DNA of 64,000 bases. Source: Lutibacter maritimus. GTDB lineage: Bacteria; Bacteroidota; Bacteroidia; Flavobacteriales; Flavobacteriaceae. Below the pieces are notes generated by a model. That model had not been told where the DNA came from. It was given only the letters and a program-made list of their open reading frames with translations, and did no database searches. The position numbers and the translations under genes are program-made. Below are positions 35,096 to 44,153 of this stretch, piece after piece. The DNA is taken from positions 186,001 to 250,000 of the forward strand of contig NZ_FOZP01000005.1 of NCBI RefSeq assembly GCF_900116115.1, given 5' to 3'. How positions within the stretch are numbered: position 1 is the first letter of the stretch; the number at the start of each line of letters is the position of its first letter.

Positions 35096-35150
35096 AGTAA
35101 AAAATAGTTTTAATTATGGACACACATTATAATAAATAAATTTAAAAAGC

Positions 35151-35759
35151 ATGAATATGGAACTACCAGAAATGAATAAATACGATAAAGTAGCCAAAAC
35201 AGATTATGAAATTTATCCTTTACTATCTCAAAGATACAGTCCACGAGTTTTTAAAGATAAAAAAATAACAGCAGAAGAATTACATCAACTTTTTGAGGCG
35301 GTACGATGGTCAGCGAGCTCAAATAATATACAACCTTGGCGTTTTATATTAACAAAAAAAGGCTCAAAAGCTTTTAATAATGTAGTTGATTGTTTAAGCG
35401 AATTCAATCAAAAATGGGTTAAAAATGCACCCGTTTTGGTGCTATGTGGATATAAAAAAACGGTGGACAAGGTTAAAGAAAACTTTCATGCTTTACACGA
35501 TCTAGGATTGTGTTTAGGGAACATGACTATACAAGCGCAATCTATGGATATTGCACTGCATCATATGGCAGGACTTGACTGGCAAAAGGCTCATGAAGTT
35601 TTTAAAGTACCAGATGATTTTCATATTGCAACCGCATTGGCTATAGGATATTATGGAGGAGATATTACAGCCTTACCAGAAGATTTGCAAAAACAAGAAT
35701 TGGCCAAAAGAGAACGAAAACCTCAATCGGAATTTGTTTTTAAAGATTCTTGGAAATAA
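35151..35759 (+). CDS. Nitroreductase family protein
   Basis: 202 residues, FMN-dependent oxidoreductase fold. Landmarks: 'RYSPRVFKDKKITAEELHQL' with the FMN-phosphate-binding RxSxR-like start, 'AVRWSASSNNIQPWRFI' (the SxxNxQPW motif), and 'TALAIGYYGGD' near the end. Two in-frame Met start the gene (35151, 35157); either is possible. Uses NAD(P)H to reduce an unknown substrate. A palindromic operator lies just upstream. Common in stress clusters. Confidence 0.93.
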   Translation: MNMELPEMNKYDKVAKTDYEIYPLLSQRYSPRVFKDKKITAEELHQLFEAVRWSASSNNIQPWRFILTKKGSKAFNNVVDCLSEFNQKWVKNAPVLVLCGYKKTVDKVKENFHALHDLGLCLGNMTIQAQSMDIALHHMAGLDWQKAHEVFKVPDDFHIATALAIGYYGGDITALPEDLQKQELAKRERKPQSEFVFKDSWK

Positions 35760-35816
35760 GAAACATGCTAATAAATATAGTTTTAATAAAAAATTATCTA
35801 ACAACTAATAACTTAA

Positions 35817-37637
35817 ATGTCAACAGAAATTATTTTAGTATTTGTTATTTTAGTAACCACTATGGTATTATTTGCTTTCGAGATTTTTACTGTAGATAAA
35901 ATAGCTTTTTTTATAATAGTTTCATTAGTGTTGTGTAATTTAGTTACGCCTAAAGAAGCTATTAGTGGTTTTTCAAATAGTGCAACCATTGCAGTGCTGG
36001 CATTAATGATATTAGCAATTGCTATGGAAGAAAATGGAGTTATAAATTGGTTAACTTCAAGCATGAGTCGCATAAGATTTTTGCCACTTTATTTAATGGC
36101 TCCAATTTTTATGATTGTTACTGCGTGTATTTCAGCTTTTATTAGTACAACAGCAGTAGTTATTGTTTTTATCAAAATAATAAATCAACTTTCAGAAAAA
36201 TATAAAATTTCACAATCTAAGTTATTACTACCAATTTCATTTGCAGGTATTTTGGGTGGTTCTTGTACTTTAATGGGTACTTCTACAAATTTATTAGTGA
36301 ATGCTGTTGCAACAGATTTAGGAGCAACCAAATTAGGTTTTTTTGAATTTTCTATGTTGGGTTTAATTTTTTTAATAATCTCAGTTATTTACTTAACAAT
36401 TACAATTAGATGGTTGCCTTGGGATAAGCAAAAGAACTTTAGTGAAGATTATAAAATTGATAATTATATAACCCAAATAACAATAAATAAAGACTCAGAT
36501 TTAATAGGTAAAACTATTGGAGAAACTTTTTTTTATAATAAAAATGGAATTTCACTTTTAAAATTAACAAGAAATAAAAAAGTACTTAGCTTGCCAGGAA
36601 AACATACTGCTTTAAAACAGGATGATAAATTATTGATTACAACAGATTTAGAAAATTTAACAAAACTTAATAATTCGGAGAATTTAACAATTTACCAAGA
36701 AAAATTTCACCAAGATAAAGTTGAGTATGAACATAATAAAGGTGAAAAAACGAAAGATAGTAACACTATTTTTGTAGAATTACTTATGTTGCCAGGAGCA
36801 TCATTATTAGGAAAAAAATTAGGCATTTTATACCGCTACATTACAAATTATGCGGTACCTATTGCCATAAAAAAACATATAACTTATAATAAGTTTAAAA
36901 AAAGACTTTTTTATAATAGCAATAAAAATAATGTTGTTTTAGAGGTTGGAGATAGATTATTAGTGAAGGTTGGAAGAGAAAATATACAATCTTTAGAAAT
37001 TATTGAAAATATAGTTATTTTAAAAGAATTAGAACCTTTGGAGGATTCAAAACCATTTAAAAAATATTTTTCATTATTTGTGTTATTAAGTGTAATTACA
37101 TTGGCAGCTTCAGGTTTACTTACAATTTTAGTAAGTTCATTAGTAGGTGTAACGGTATTATTACTCACAAATAACTTAGATTTAAATAATGTATATAAAA
37201 AAGTAAATTGGCAAATATTCTTTTTGTTGGCAGGTATGATTCCGCTTGGTATTGCAATGCACAATAGCGGAGCTGATATGTGGATTTCAGAAAAATTATT
37301 AGGCTTTTTATCAGGTCAATCTGAAGTAATAATTATTGGTACACTTTTTTTAGCAACAATGATTATGAGTGGAGTTATTAGTAACAATGCTACTGCAATT
37401 ATTATGACACCAATAGCAATTTCGCTGGCGCAAGGTTTAAATATGGATTTTAAAGCTTTTATTTTAGCAATTATGTTTGCTGCTAATTTTAGTTTTTTTA
37501 CTCCAATAGGTTACCAAACCAATACATTAATTTATGGAATTGGGAATTATAAATTTAAACACTTTTTTCTAATTGGAGGTTTGTTATCTTTAATATTATG
37601 GGTTGTAGCTACCTTATTATTAACAAAATTATATTAA
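35817..37637 (+). CDS. SLC13 family permease with two RCK_C (TrkA-C) domains
   Basis: 606 residues. Membrane helices 1-200, a cytosolic insert at about 210-400 with two TrkA-C-like domains ('DSDLIGKTIGETFFYNKNG' and 'PGASLLGKKLGILYR'), then helices 415-605. Signature loops 'GGSCTLMGTSTNLLVNAV' and 'GVISNNATAIIMTPIAIS' are those of SLC13/DASS transporters (sulfate, dicarboxylates). The RCK_C insert suggests control by a small ligand. Three nucleotides separate it from the MscS gene that follows. Confidence 0.93.
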   Translation: MSTEIILVFVILVTTMVLFAFEIFTVDKIAFFIIVSLVLCNLVTPKEAISGFSNSATIAVLALMILAIAMEENGVINWLTSSMSRIRFLPLYLMAPIFMIVTACISAFISTTAVVIVFIKIINQLSEKYKISQSKLLLPISFAGILGGSCTLMGTSTNLLVNAVATDLGATKLGFFEFSMLGLIFLIISVIYLTITIRWLPWDKQKNFSEDYKIDNYITQITINKDSDLIGKTIGETFFYNKNGISLLKLTRNKKVLSLPGKHTALKQDDKLLITTDLENLTKLNNSENLTIYQEKFHQDKVEYEHNKGEKTKDSNTIFVELLMLPGASLLGKKLGILYRYITNYAVPIAIKKHITYNKFKKRLFYNSNKNNVVLEVGDRLLVKVGRENIQSLEIIENIVILKELEPLEDSKPFKKYFSLFVLLSVITLAASGLLTILVSSLVGVTVLLLTNNLDLNNVYKKVNWQIFFLLAGMIPLGIAMHNSGADMWISEKLLGFLSGQSEVIIIGTLFLATMIMSGVISNNATAIIMTPIAISLAQGLNMDFKAFILAIMFAANFSFFTPIGYQTNTLIYGIGNYKFKHFFLIGGLLSLILWVVATLLLTKLY

Positions 37638-37640
37638 AAA

Positions 37641-38540
37641 ATGAAGACAAAATTTTCTATGCAAGAAGCTGTAGTTAACTTATGGGATAAATTAGACGGT
37701 TGGTTAAATGCCCTTATACTAAAATTACCAAATATAGTAATGGCTATAATTGTAATTGTATTATTTTATTTTTTAGCCAAGGGAGTTAGAAAAATCTTTA
37801 GAAAATATTTATTGAAAAAAATAAGTCAAAAATCAATTCAAGATATTATGGCTAAAGCCATATTTTTAACAGTTATTTTAATTGGTTTTTTTATAGCACT
37901 TGGTGTGCTAGAACTCGATAAAGTACTAACAAGTATTTTGGCAGGTGCTGGGGTTGTAGGTTTGGCTGTTGGTTTGGCTTTACAAGGTACATTAAGCAAT
38001 ACTTTTGGAGGTGTTGTGCTTTCATTTTTACCACGAATTCGTATAAACGATTATATTGAAACTAGTAGTACTTCTGGTTTTGTTTCAGAAATTAGTTTAA
38101 GAAATATTATTTTAAGAAGACCGGATAATAACTATGTAATTATTCCTAATTCTAAATTTGTTGAAGATTCATTTATCAATTACTCTTTAAGTGAAAGAAC
38201 CCGAATTGAAGTTAAATGTGGTGTTGGTTATGAAAGTGATTTACAAAAAGTTGAAGATTTGGTGGTAGAACTAATAACGAATAATTTTAAGCAAAATGAG
38301 GATGAATATGTAGAGTTTTTCTTTACAGAATTTGGTGATAGTTCCATTAATTTTATGGTTAGATTTTGGATTGACATGGTGAAAAGTAAACAAGAACATG
38401 CTGCGCGACATAAAGCCATAAAATTGATAAGAAGTAAATTCGATCAAGAGAATATCAATATTCCATTCCCAATACGAACTTTAGATTTTGCTAAAAATAA
38501 CTTACAAATAAAATCAAATAAACTTGAAAAAGATGCATAA
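37641..38540 (+). CDS. MscS family mechanosensitive ion channel
   Basis: 299 residues: three membrane helices (28-45, 70-90, 95-120), the pore-lining TM3 with the Gly/Ala pattern 'AGAGVVGLAVGLALQGTLSN', then the cytosolic MscS beta domain ('RINDYIETSSTSGFVSEISL', 'YVIIPNSKFVEDS') and the alpha/beta cage. Opens on membrane tension to release solutes. Shares an operon with the SLC13 permease. A paralog is at 46742. Ends at a strong bidirectional terminator. Confidence 0.95.
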   Translation: MKTKFSMQEAVVNLWDKLDGWLNALILKLPNIVMAIIVIVLFYFLAKGVRKIFRKYLLKKISQKSIQDIMAKAIFLTVILIGFFIALGVLELDKVLTSILAGAGVVGLAVGLALQGTLSNTFGGVVLSFLPRIRINDYIETSSTSGFVSEISLRNIILRRPDNNYVIIPNSKFVEDSFINYSLSERTRIEVKCGVGYESDLQKVEDLVVELITNNFKQNEDEYVEFFFTEFGDSSINFMVRFWIDMVKSKQEHAARHKAIKLIRSKFDQENINIPFPIRTLDFAKNNLQIKSNKLEKDA

Positions 38541-38544
38541 TATA

Positions 38545-38586
38545 AAACATAAAAGCCGAAGCAATATTGCTTCAGCTTTTATGTTT
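38545..38586. terminator. Bidirectional terminator
   Basis: Arms 38545-38556 and 38575-38586 are perfectly complementary, with an inner GAAGCAA/TTGCTTC stem, between the convergent MscS and PNPOx-like genes. Confidence 0.85.
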
Positions 38587-38618
38587 AACAAACTGTTTTT
38601 CTTAAATTATTTCGATGT

Positions 38619-39104
38619 TTATTGGTCTACCTTATAATCAACGTCACCATAGTTTTGTAAGTTTATAAAACCTGATTCTCCAGAATCTGAATCTTCTGAA
38701 ATCCAATAATTTGCATGTACAATACTAACGGACAAAATTACTAAATCAGGATCATTCTTACCATCAAACCATCTGTTCATAATTGGTGTCCAAAGTTTAT
38801 CTAGTAATAAATTGTCAAAAATATGGGTGGCGTGTGCAAATACATTTAAATATTCTTTTTTATCATCATTTGCATAAAGTAACTGAACGCGATTGTCTTT
38901 TTCTATTTCATTAAAAGGAGTTGCTTTTTTACTTGTAAAGAAAATAAGATCACCTTTATCAACCAAGTCTAAAGTTGTCATTGGATAAGCAGAAAAAGGT
39001 ATTTTAACCAAATTAGTAGCCATCATACAAATTGGATTGTCTCGTACAATACCTCTAATTTTATTTATTTTTTCATCTCGGCTTAAAATCTCGTCATTAT
39101 ACAT
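38619..39104 (-). CDS. Pyridoxamine 5'-phosphate oxidase-like protein (general stress protein 26 type)
   Basis: 161 residues with the split-barrel flavin-binding fold: 'CMMATNLVKIPFSAYPMTTL', 'LIFFTSKKATPFNEIEKDNR', 'QLLYANDDKKEYLNVFAHAT' and 'WTPIMNRWFDGKNDPDLVIL' near the end. This matches the GSP26 branch (pyridoxamine oxidase family), which binds FMN or F420 but is not the biosynthetic PdxH. Redox stress role is inferred. Divergent from ferritin. Confidence 0.9.
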   Translation of the reverse strand: MYNDEILSRDEKINKIRGIVRDNPICMMATNLVKIPFSAYPMTTLDLVDKGDLIFFTSKKATPFNEIEKDNRVQLLYANDDKKEYLNVFAHATHIFDNLLLDKLWTPIMNRWFDGKNDPDLVILSVSIVHANYWISEDSDSGESGFINLQNYGDVDYKVDQ

Positions 39105-39253
39105 AATTATATTTTTTAAAGTTCACTTTAAAGATGCTAAAAAAGCAACTATAAAATTGATGTTTTTGAACTTAATAGTACCTCAAAAGATAACTCATTC
39201 CAAAAGAGTTAAATTATATTTTTTTAAGGATAATTTTTACTAGTAACCAATTG

Positions 39254-39261
39254 TAAATTTG
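39254..39261 (+). promoter_or_regulatory. Minus-7 element of the ferritin gene
   Basis: TAAATTTG, a full consensus match, 27 bp before the start codon. No good minus-33 TTTG at the normal distance, so an activator may be needed. Confidence 0.5.
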
Positions 39262-39287
39262 TTTATATAACAATAAAATATAATAAA

Positions 39288-39833
39288 ATGGAAAATAAAA
39301 GAATATCAGATGCAATGGAAAAAATGTTGAATGAGCAAATGACACGTGAGGCTTATCAGGCTCAAGTATATCTTTCGTATGGATGTTGGGCTGAAGAAAA
39401 TAGTTTTGCAGGTGTTTCTGAGTTTCTATACAAGCATATGCAAGAAGAGCGCAACCACATGTTTAAGTTTGTAAAATATATTTTAGATAGGGGAGGAAGT
39501 GTAACTATTGAAGCTATTAAAGCTGCACCAAAAAACCCAAGTGATATTGGCGATTGTTTACAAAAAATTTTAAAACACGAAATTGACAACTCAAAAGAAA
39601 TTGATAAAATTGTAAATTTAGCGCACAAAGAAAAGGACTGGGCATCGTTTAATTTTGCACAATGGTTTGTAAAAGAACAAATAGAAGAAGAGTCATTAAT
39701 AAACGAACTTATTGATAAATATACCATAGCCTCTAAAGAAGTGAAAGATAATGCAAACCTTTATGAAATGGATAAAGATTTTGCGAAAGCTTCACATGAA
39801 GCTACAGTTCCAAGAGAAGAAAAAATACAATAG
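39288..39833 (+). CDS. ftnA: Ferritin (non-heme, bacterial FtnA type)
   Basis: 181 residues, four-helix bundle with the ferroxidase ligands of bacterial ferritin: E18-like in 'EQMTREAYQAQVYLS', 'QEERNHMFKFVKYILDRGG' (ExxH), and 'FVKEQIEEESLINELI' (ExxxEE). The 'LDRGGSV' turn is diagnostic. Stores iron as ferric mineral in the cytosol. The C-terminal tail (about 15 residues) is slightly longer than in E. coli FtnA. Own minus-7 box and terminator. Confidence 0.95.
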   Translation: MENKRISDAMEKMLNEQMTREAYQAQVYLSYGCWAEENSFAGVSEFLYKHMQEERNHMFKFVKYILDRGGSVTIEAIKAAPKNPSDIGDCLQKILKHEIDNSKEIDKIVNLAHKEKDWASFNFAQWFVKEQIEEESLINELIDKYTIASKEVKDNANLYEMDKDFAKASHEATVPREEKIQ

Positions 39834-39873
39834 TAAATAATTATAAATTTAGCGATTTGAATACTATATATTT

Positions 39874-39905
39874 TAGGGCTGTCAATTTTGATAGCCCTAT
39901 TTTTG
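39874..39905 (+). terminator. Terminator after ferritin gene
   Basis: Stem TAGGGCT/AGCCCTA (39874-39880 with 39893-39899), extended by a few inner pairs, then a T run. Confidence 0.8.
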
Positions 39906-39942
39906 TAGCTATAAAATCATAAAATGCTAATTTAAGATTAAA

Positions 39943-39976
39943 AAAAACCTCCAATAGTTTTCTATTGGAGGTTTTT
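39943..39976 (-). terminator. Terminator after the csbD-like gene
   Basis: A perfect 15-bp stem (39943-39957 with 39962-39976) with A/T runs on both sides, directly after the stop of the leftward CsbD gene. Confidence 0.9.
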
Positions 39977-39993
39977 AACTGTTATTTCTGATT

Positions 39994-40179
39994 TTAGTAG
40001 TTATCTATTTCTTCTTTCAACTGTTCTTTTGTTCGTCCAGTTTTTTCTTGAAGTTTACCTAACATTTCATCAAATTTACCTTCAGCATAGGTTAAATCGT
40101 CATCTGTTAAATCGGCATATTTTTGTTTTAATTTTCCTTTGGCCTGATTCCACTTGCCTTTTAATTCATCTGAATTCAT
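39994..40179 (-). CDS. CsbD family stress protein
   Basis: 61 residues with the canonical CsbD sequence: 'LKGKWNQAKGKLKQKYADLT', 'DDLTYAEGKFDEMLGKLQEK' and 'GRTKEQLKEEI'. Soluble, charged, two helical segments. A general-stress marker of unknown action. The upstream DNA has a loose direct repeat (GTTGAAACCTTA at 40241 and GTTTTAACCTTA at 40268). Confidence 0.95.
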   Translation of the reverse strand: MNSDELKGKWNQAKGKLKQKYADLTDDDLTYAEGKFDEMLGKLQEKTGRTKEQLKEEIDNY

Positions 40180-40320
40180 AATTTTATGTTTTTTTAATTA
40201 ATATTATTTTAATTATTAATATAAAAATACGACTGATTTGGTTGAAACCTTACTTCAATAAATTTAAGTTTTAACCTTAATAATAATTCTAAAATAACTA
40301 TAAAAAAAACTTGAATACTT

Positions 40321-41880
40321 CTACATCTTTTTCTTACCATTACCAGTAAGCGTGCTTTTAATTCCATCCTCAACATTGATCCATAAATAATTAAAAAACG
40401 ACTTATTTTTATTTCGCTCTACTTTAATTTTACCGTATCTAAAACCATTTTTATCGGCTTTAGAATTATCTTTTATAAATAGATTGCCAATAGCAGTTAA
40501 AAATTTATTGACTTCATTTTTATTATTCAAAATTTTAAATTCAAAATTTTCATATTTCATTTTTAAATCTCCTTCAGAATTTAAATTATTACCGCTAAAT
40601 GTAAAATATATCTGTTCAAATTCACCGGTTGCTTTGGCATTTAAATTTGATTCAAAAAAATCACTCGCTATTTTAGCGTTGAAATTTTTAAACTCGCCAG
40701 ATCCCAAAAAAGCATCTTGTTTATTAGTTACATCAAAACTAATATCTAAAACCATTGGCGCTTTACCCATAAAATTAGAGTTTGCTGAAAACTCTGTTTT
40801 TTCGTTATTTTTATTGATATTAGAAAGGTTGGTGATTGAAGCATTAATAGCATCAAAAAATACTTTTCCAGCTTTATCGGCGTCCTCTAATTGTTCAGAA
40901 TAACTTACATAACCTTGTTCAATTTTTAATTTAGCAACATCTAATTCAAACGATAAATCTCTTAGCATTTTACTGTATAAATTTTTAATTTCCAAGTCAT
41001 CTGCAACTCTTTTATCTCGGTAAATCATTAAATTAGGTTTTGTTATTTTACCTGAATCTAGAATTACAAAAAACTTTTTTTGACTACAACCAATATCTAA
41101 TTTATTGAATTCTGATTGAGGAATATGAAGTTGAATATGGTCGCGTTCAACAGCTATTTTTGTTGATAAAACTTCTTTAGAAAATTTTGGAGCTATATAT
41201 AGATTTTTTAAAATTAATTTATTGTTTTCAAATGCTAAATCATCAATTTTTAAATCTTCATAATTACTCATATTTAAAAATAAGTGTTGAGATTTTAACT
41301 TAAAATCTTTATAGGTGAAAGGTATTTTTTCTTTTAATTTAATGGTACTTGTGCAAAACTCGTTTAATGAGAAATTAATATTATCGATTTTTGCGTAAAT
41401 ACTGTCTTGCTTATTTTGATGGATTTTTAAGAATCCATTTATAACTGAAATTTCATCAACTTTTATTTCTTTTAGAGAATTGTGGCTAGTTTTTTTTTGA
41501 TTAGAATTATCCTGTTTTATTTTTGCAGTCTTGTCATTAAAATATTGTAATTGTGGGTTTTTTAAACGAATATTTTTAATTGATACTTTGTTATTTATAA
41601 TAAATGAAGCTAAATTAAAACCTATTACGCTTAAATTTTTTGCATTTAATTTGCTAACAATGTGTTTTTCTGAATTTAATAATTTTACAGAAAAACTATC
41701 TATTTTAATATTCCCTAAAACTGCATTTACGTGTATTTGAGAATATTTAATTTGAATATTTTGTGGAACTTCATTTTCAATTGCATTAATTATAGTGCTT
41801 TTAAATTTATATTGAAGAAAGAATAAGCTTCCAACAATAATAATAAAAATGATACTTATAATTATTACAGATTTTCTCAT
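40321..41880 (-). CDS. AsmA/DUF748-like inner-membrane anchored protein
   Basis: 519 residues. One N-terminal membrane helix (3-23) and a long periplasmic part made of repeating amphipathic beta strands, for example 'NIKIDSFSVKLLNSEKHIVS' and 'KVSIKNIRLKNPQLQYFND', ending in a basic 'GNGKKKM'. This pattern is that of AsmA-like/DUF748 proteins, which are thought to form lipid-transfer grooves across the periplasm. Compare with TamB at 53808, a larger relative. Single gene; assignment is by strand pattern. Confidence 0.65.
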   Translation of the reverse strand: MRKSVIIISIIFIIIVGSLFFLQYKFKSTIINAIENEVPQNIQIKYSQIHVNAVLGNIKIDSFSVKLLNSEKHIVSKLNAKNLSVIGFNLASFIINNKVSIKNIRLKNPQLQYFNDKTAKIKQDNSNQKKTSHNSLKEIKVDEISVINGFLKIHQNKQDSIYAKIDNINFSLNEFCTSTIKLKEKIPFTYKDFKLKSQHLFLNMSNYEDLKIDDLAFENNKLILKNLYIAPKFSKEVLSTKIAVERDHIQLHIPQSEFNKLDIGCSQKKFFVILDSGKITKPNLMIYRDKRVADDLEIKNLYSKMLRDLSFELDVAKLKIEQGYVSYSEQLEDADKAGKVFFDAINASITNLSNINKNNEKTEFSANSNFMGKAPMVLDISFDVTNKQDAFLGSGEFKNFNAKIASDFFESNLNAKATGEFEQIYFTFSGNNLNSEGDLKMKYENFEFKILNNKNEVNKFLTAIGNLFIKDNSKADKNGFRYGKIKVERNKNKSFFNYLWINVEDGIKSTLTGNGKKKM

Positions 41881-42007
41881 GAGTTACATTTAATTAATAT
41901 GCAAAATCCTTTAAAATTAGGACTATTTATAACTCAATTGCATAAATATTTAACCCGTTTAGTACTTCCATTTTTATTTTTAAATCTATTATTGTAATAT
42001 TTAAATT

Positions 42008-42544
42008 ATGAATAAAATTATACCTAGTAATATAAAAGAAAATGTAGAAAAAGCGCTTTCCTTTTATCCGGAATTGAGTAATACATCTATTGAATTTAAA
42101 ATTAAAAGAAACATAAAAAAATCGACCATGCAAGCACAGCCGAAATGGGATTTTTTATGGAAATCTAGAAAGAATAAATCGTATATAATTTTAATAAGTA
42201 GCAAATTTAAAATTGAAAATAAGGAATTTAATACCTTAGATATTCCTTCAGAAGTTTTCATTGGTTGGATTGGTCATGAATTAGGTCATATTTTAGATTA
42301 TGAAAATAAAAGTAAATTTGACTTGATTTTGTTTGGAATAAAATACTTGTTTTCGCAAAAATCTATTAAAGCAGCAGAACGAACTGCAGATACTTTTGCA
42401 GTTGCCCACGGTATGGCTCACTATATTTTAGCAACTAAAAATTTTATATTAAATCATGCTACCATTTCTGAAAAATATAAATCTAGAATTATAAAGTATT
42501 ATATGTCTCCAGAAGAAATTATGGAACTGGTTGAAAAAGAATAA
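42008..42544 (+). CDS. Small putative metallopeptidase with HExxH motif
   Basis: 178 residues, no signal peptide. 'WIGHELGHILDYE' gives the zinc motif HELGH at 90-94, and 'AERTADTFAVAHG' gives the third ligand E124 with the ExxxD pattern of gluzincins (as in M48 and M56). The protein is very short for a peptidase and has no membrane helix apart from a weak hydrophobic stretch at 104-115. I do not recognise a family. Its 3' end forms a hairpin shared with the convergent GH3 gene. Confidence 0.7.
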   Translation: MNKIIPSNIKENVEKALSFYPELSNTSIEFKIKRNIKKSTMQAQPKWDFLWKSRKNKSYIILISSKFKIENKEFNTLDIPSEVFIGWIGHELGHILDYENKSKFDLILFGIKYLFSQKSIKAAERTADTFAVAHGMAHYILATKNFILNHATISEKYKSRIIKYYMSPEEIMELVEKE

Positions 42545-42562
42545 TTTTAATTATTCTTTTTC
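42533..42562. terminator. Bidirectional terminator made from the ends of two coding sequences
   Basis: A perfect 13-bp stem (42533-42545 with 42550-42562, loop 42546-42549). The left arm covers the last codons and stop of the plus-strand gene, and the right arm covers the same part of the minus-strand gene; only 6 bp separate the stops. Confidence 0.75.
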
Positions 42563-44083
42563 ATTTTCTTTAACAAATTTTTCCCAAAGGGCAAATTTTT
42601 CTTCACCCATAACACGTTCCATCTTAACTTGCCCACCTTTTTTCTTATTATAATCGTTCCAATCATGAAATACATGTGGTTTTATAAGCGTAACTAAAAC
42701 TCTTTTTAACGCTTTTGATCGTGCTACTTTGTAATTTTTATTGGCTTTTTTAAGTTTTTCGTCTAGTTTTTCAGCAATTTCCTCACAATTTAATTTGGTA
42801 TTTTCAGTACCTAAATACCAAACATGATTATATTCTCCATTTATACGTTTGGCAGAAAGTGTAAATTCAGTAATTTTTATTTTAAAATAATTTTCCAGTT
42901 CTTTTACAGCATCGGTCATTTTATTAACAGATAATTGTGAGCCAACTACATTTAAAAAGAATTTAGTTCTACCAGTAATTTTAATTTCAGCGCGTTCAAC
43001 ATCGGTAAATTCTATGGTATCGCCAATTAAATAACGCCAAGCTCCAGCAACAGTACTAATAATTAAAACATATTCTTGTTGTAATTCAACTTCTGCCAAT
43101 GTTTTAACCTCAGCATTTTCAGTTAAAGAGCCATCTTCTTTAATATATTCTGGTTTAAAAGGCACAAATTCAAAATAAATACCGGTATCAGTAATTAGTT
43201 GCATTGCGCTAGTTTCTGGTCGTGTTTGAAATGCTAAAAACCCTTCAGAAGCCAAATAAGTATCAATTATTGTTATAGGTTTACCTAATAATGCATTAAA
43301 ACTTTTTTCGTAAGAATCAAAGGCAACACCGCCAGAAGTGTAAACCTGTAGGTTGGGCCATATTTCATGAATATTTTTTACTTTATGGTAATTGATAACT
43401 TCTTGTAACATTAATTCTATCCATGAAGGAATACCGCTTAAAGCACCAATATCCCAGTTTTTTGCATTTTTTGCAATTTTATGCACACGAGTATCCCAAT
43501 CGTCTATTTCAGCAATTTCTTTTCCAGGTTTATAATAAGGGCGAAACCAAAACGGAATATTACTTGCACTAATACCGCTAATTTCACCTTCTAAATGATT
43601 GTTTTTTTCTTTTAATTCTGTTGAACTTCCCAACATCATAATTTCTTTTTCAAAAAAATTTGTAGGCAAATTAAAGTTTGTTAATGCTAATACTTGCTTT
43701 ATTCCTGTTTGTTGAATAGCTTCGAGCATTGCTTCAGTTACTGGAATTCTTTTACTTTTTTTACCTGTTGTTCCTGAACTTAAAGCAAAATAATTTGGAG
43801 TACCTGGCCAAGTAATATCTTCCTTACCTTTATGAAGTTTATACCACCATTCTGAATTCATTTTATTATAATCAAAATAAGGGATGTTTTTAGCAAAATT
43901 AGCCATTAAATCTTCAGATTTTAAGATGTTGCTAAAATTATAATATTTACCAAATTCGGTATCTTTTGCTTGTTCTAATAAATTTTTTAGAACCTCATGT
44001 TGTGCATTAATAGGGTTGGTTTCTGATTTTAGTTTATCAGTAACTTCAATGATTCCCTTAATTATATTTCCTAAGATTGCCAT
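42551..44083 (-). CDS. GH3 family acyl-adenylating enzyme
   Basis: 510 residues, the family named after plant GH3 auxin-amino acid synthetases. Landmarks: 'FALSSGTTGKKSKRIPVTEA' (adenylation P-loop-like motif), 'VYTSGGVAFDSYEKSF', 'DTYLASEGFLAFQTR' and 'WRYLIGDTIEFTDV'. These enzymes activate an acyl acid with ATP and pass it to an amine. Bacterial GH3 proteins, common in Bacteroidota, have unknown substrates. Single gene. Confidence 0.93.
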   Translation of the reverse strand: MAILGNIIKGIIEVTDKLKSETNPINAQHEVLKNLLEQAKDTEFGKYYNFSNILKSEDLMANFAKNIPYFDYNKMNSEWWYKLHKGKEDITWPGTPNYFALSSGTTGKKSKRIPVTEAMLEAIQQTGIKQVLALTNFNLPTNFFEKEIMMLGSSTELKEKNNHLEGEISGISASNIPFWFRPYYKPGKEIAEIDDWDTRVHKIAKNAKNWDIGALSGIPSWIELMLQEVINYHKVKNIHEIWPNLQVYTSGGVAFDSYEKSFNALLGKPITIIDTYLASEGFLAFQTRPETSAMQLITDTGIYFEFVPFKPEYIKEDGSLTENAEVKTLAEVELQQEYVLIISTVAGAWRYLIGDTIEFTDVERAEIKITGRTKFFLNVVGSQLSVNKMTDAVKELENYFKIKITEFTLSAKRINGEYNHVWYLGTENTKLNCEEIAEKLDEKLKKANKNYKVARSKALKRVLVTLIKPHVFHDWNDYNKKKGGQVKMERVMGEEKFALWEKFVKENEKE

Positions 44084-44101
44084 AGTTTGTTTTATAATAA
44101 T

Positions 44102-44131
44102 AAGCAGTTATTTTAATTAAAATAACTGCTT
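44102..44131 (-). terminator. Terminator after DJ-1/PfpI gene
   Basis: A perfect 30-bp palindrome (core AAGCAGTTATTTTAA), just past the stop codon at 44154 of the leftward gene. Confidence 0.8.
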
Positions 44132-44153
44132 TCGTTTTTTATAAATTTAATTA

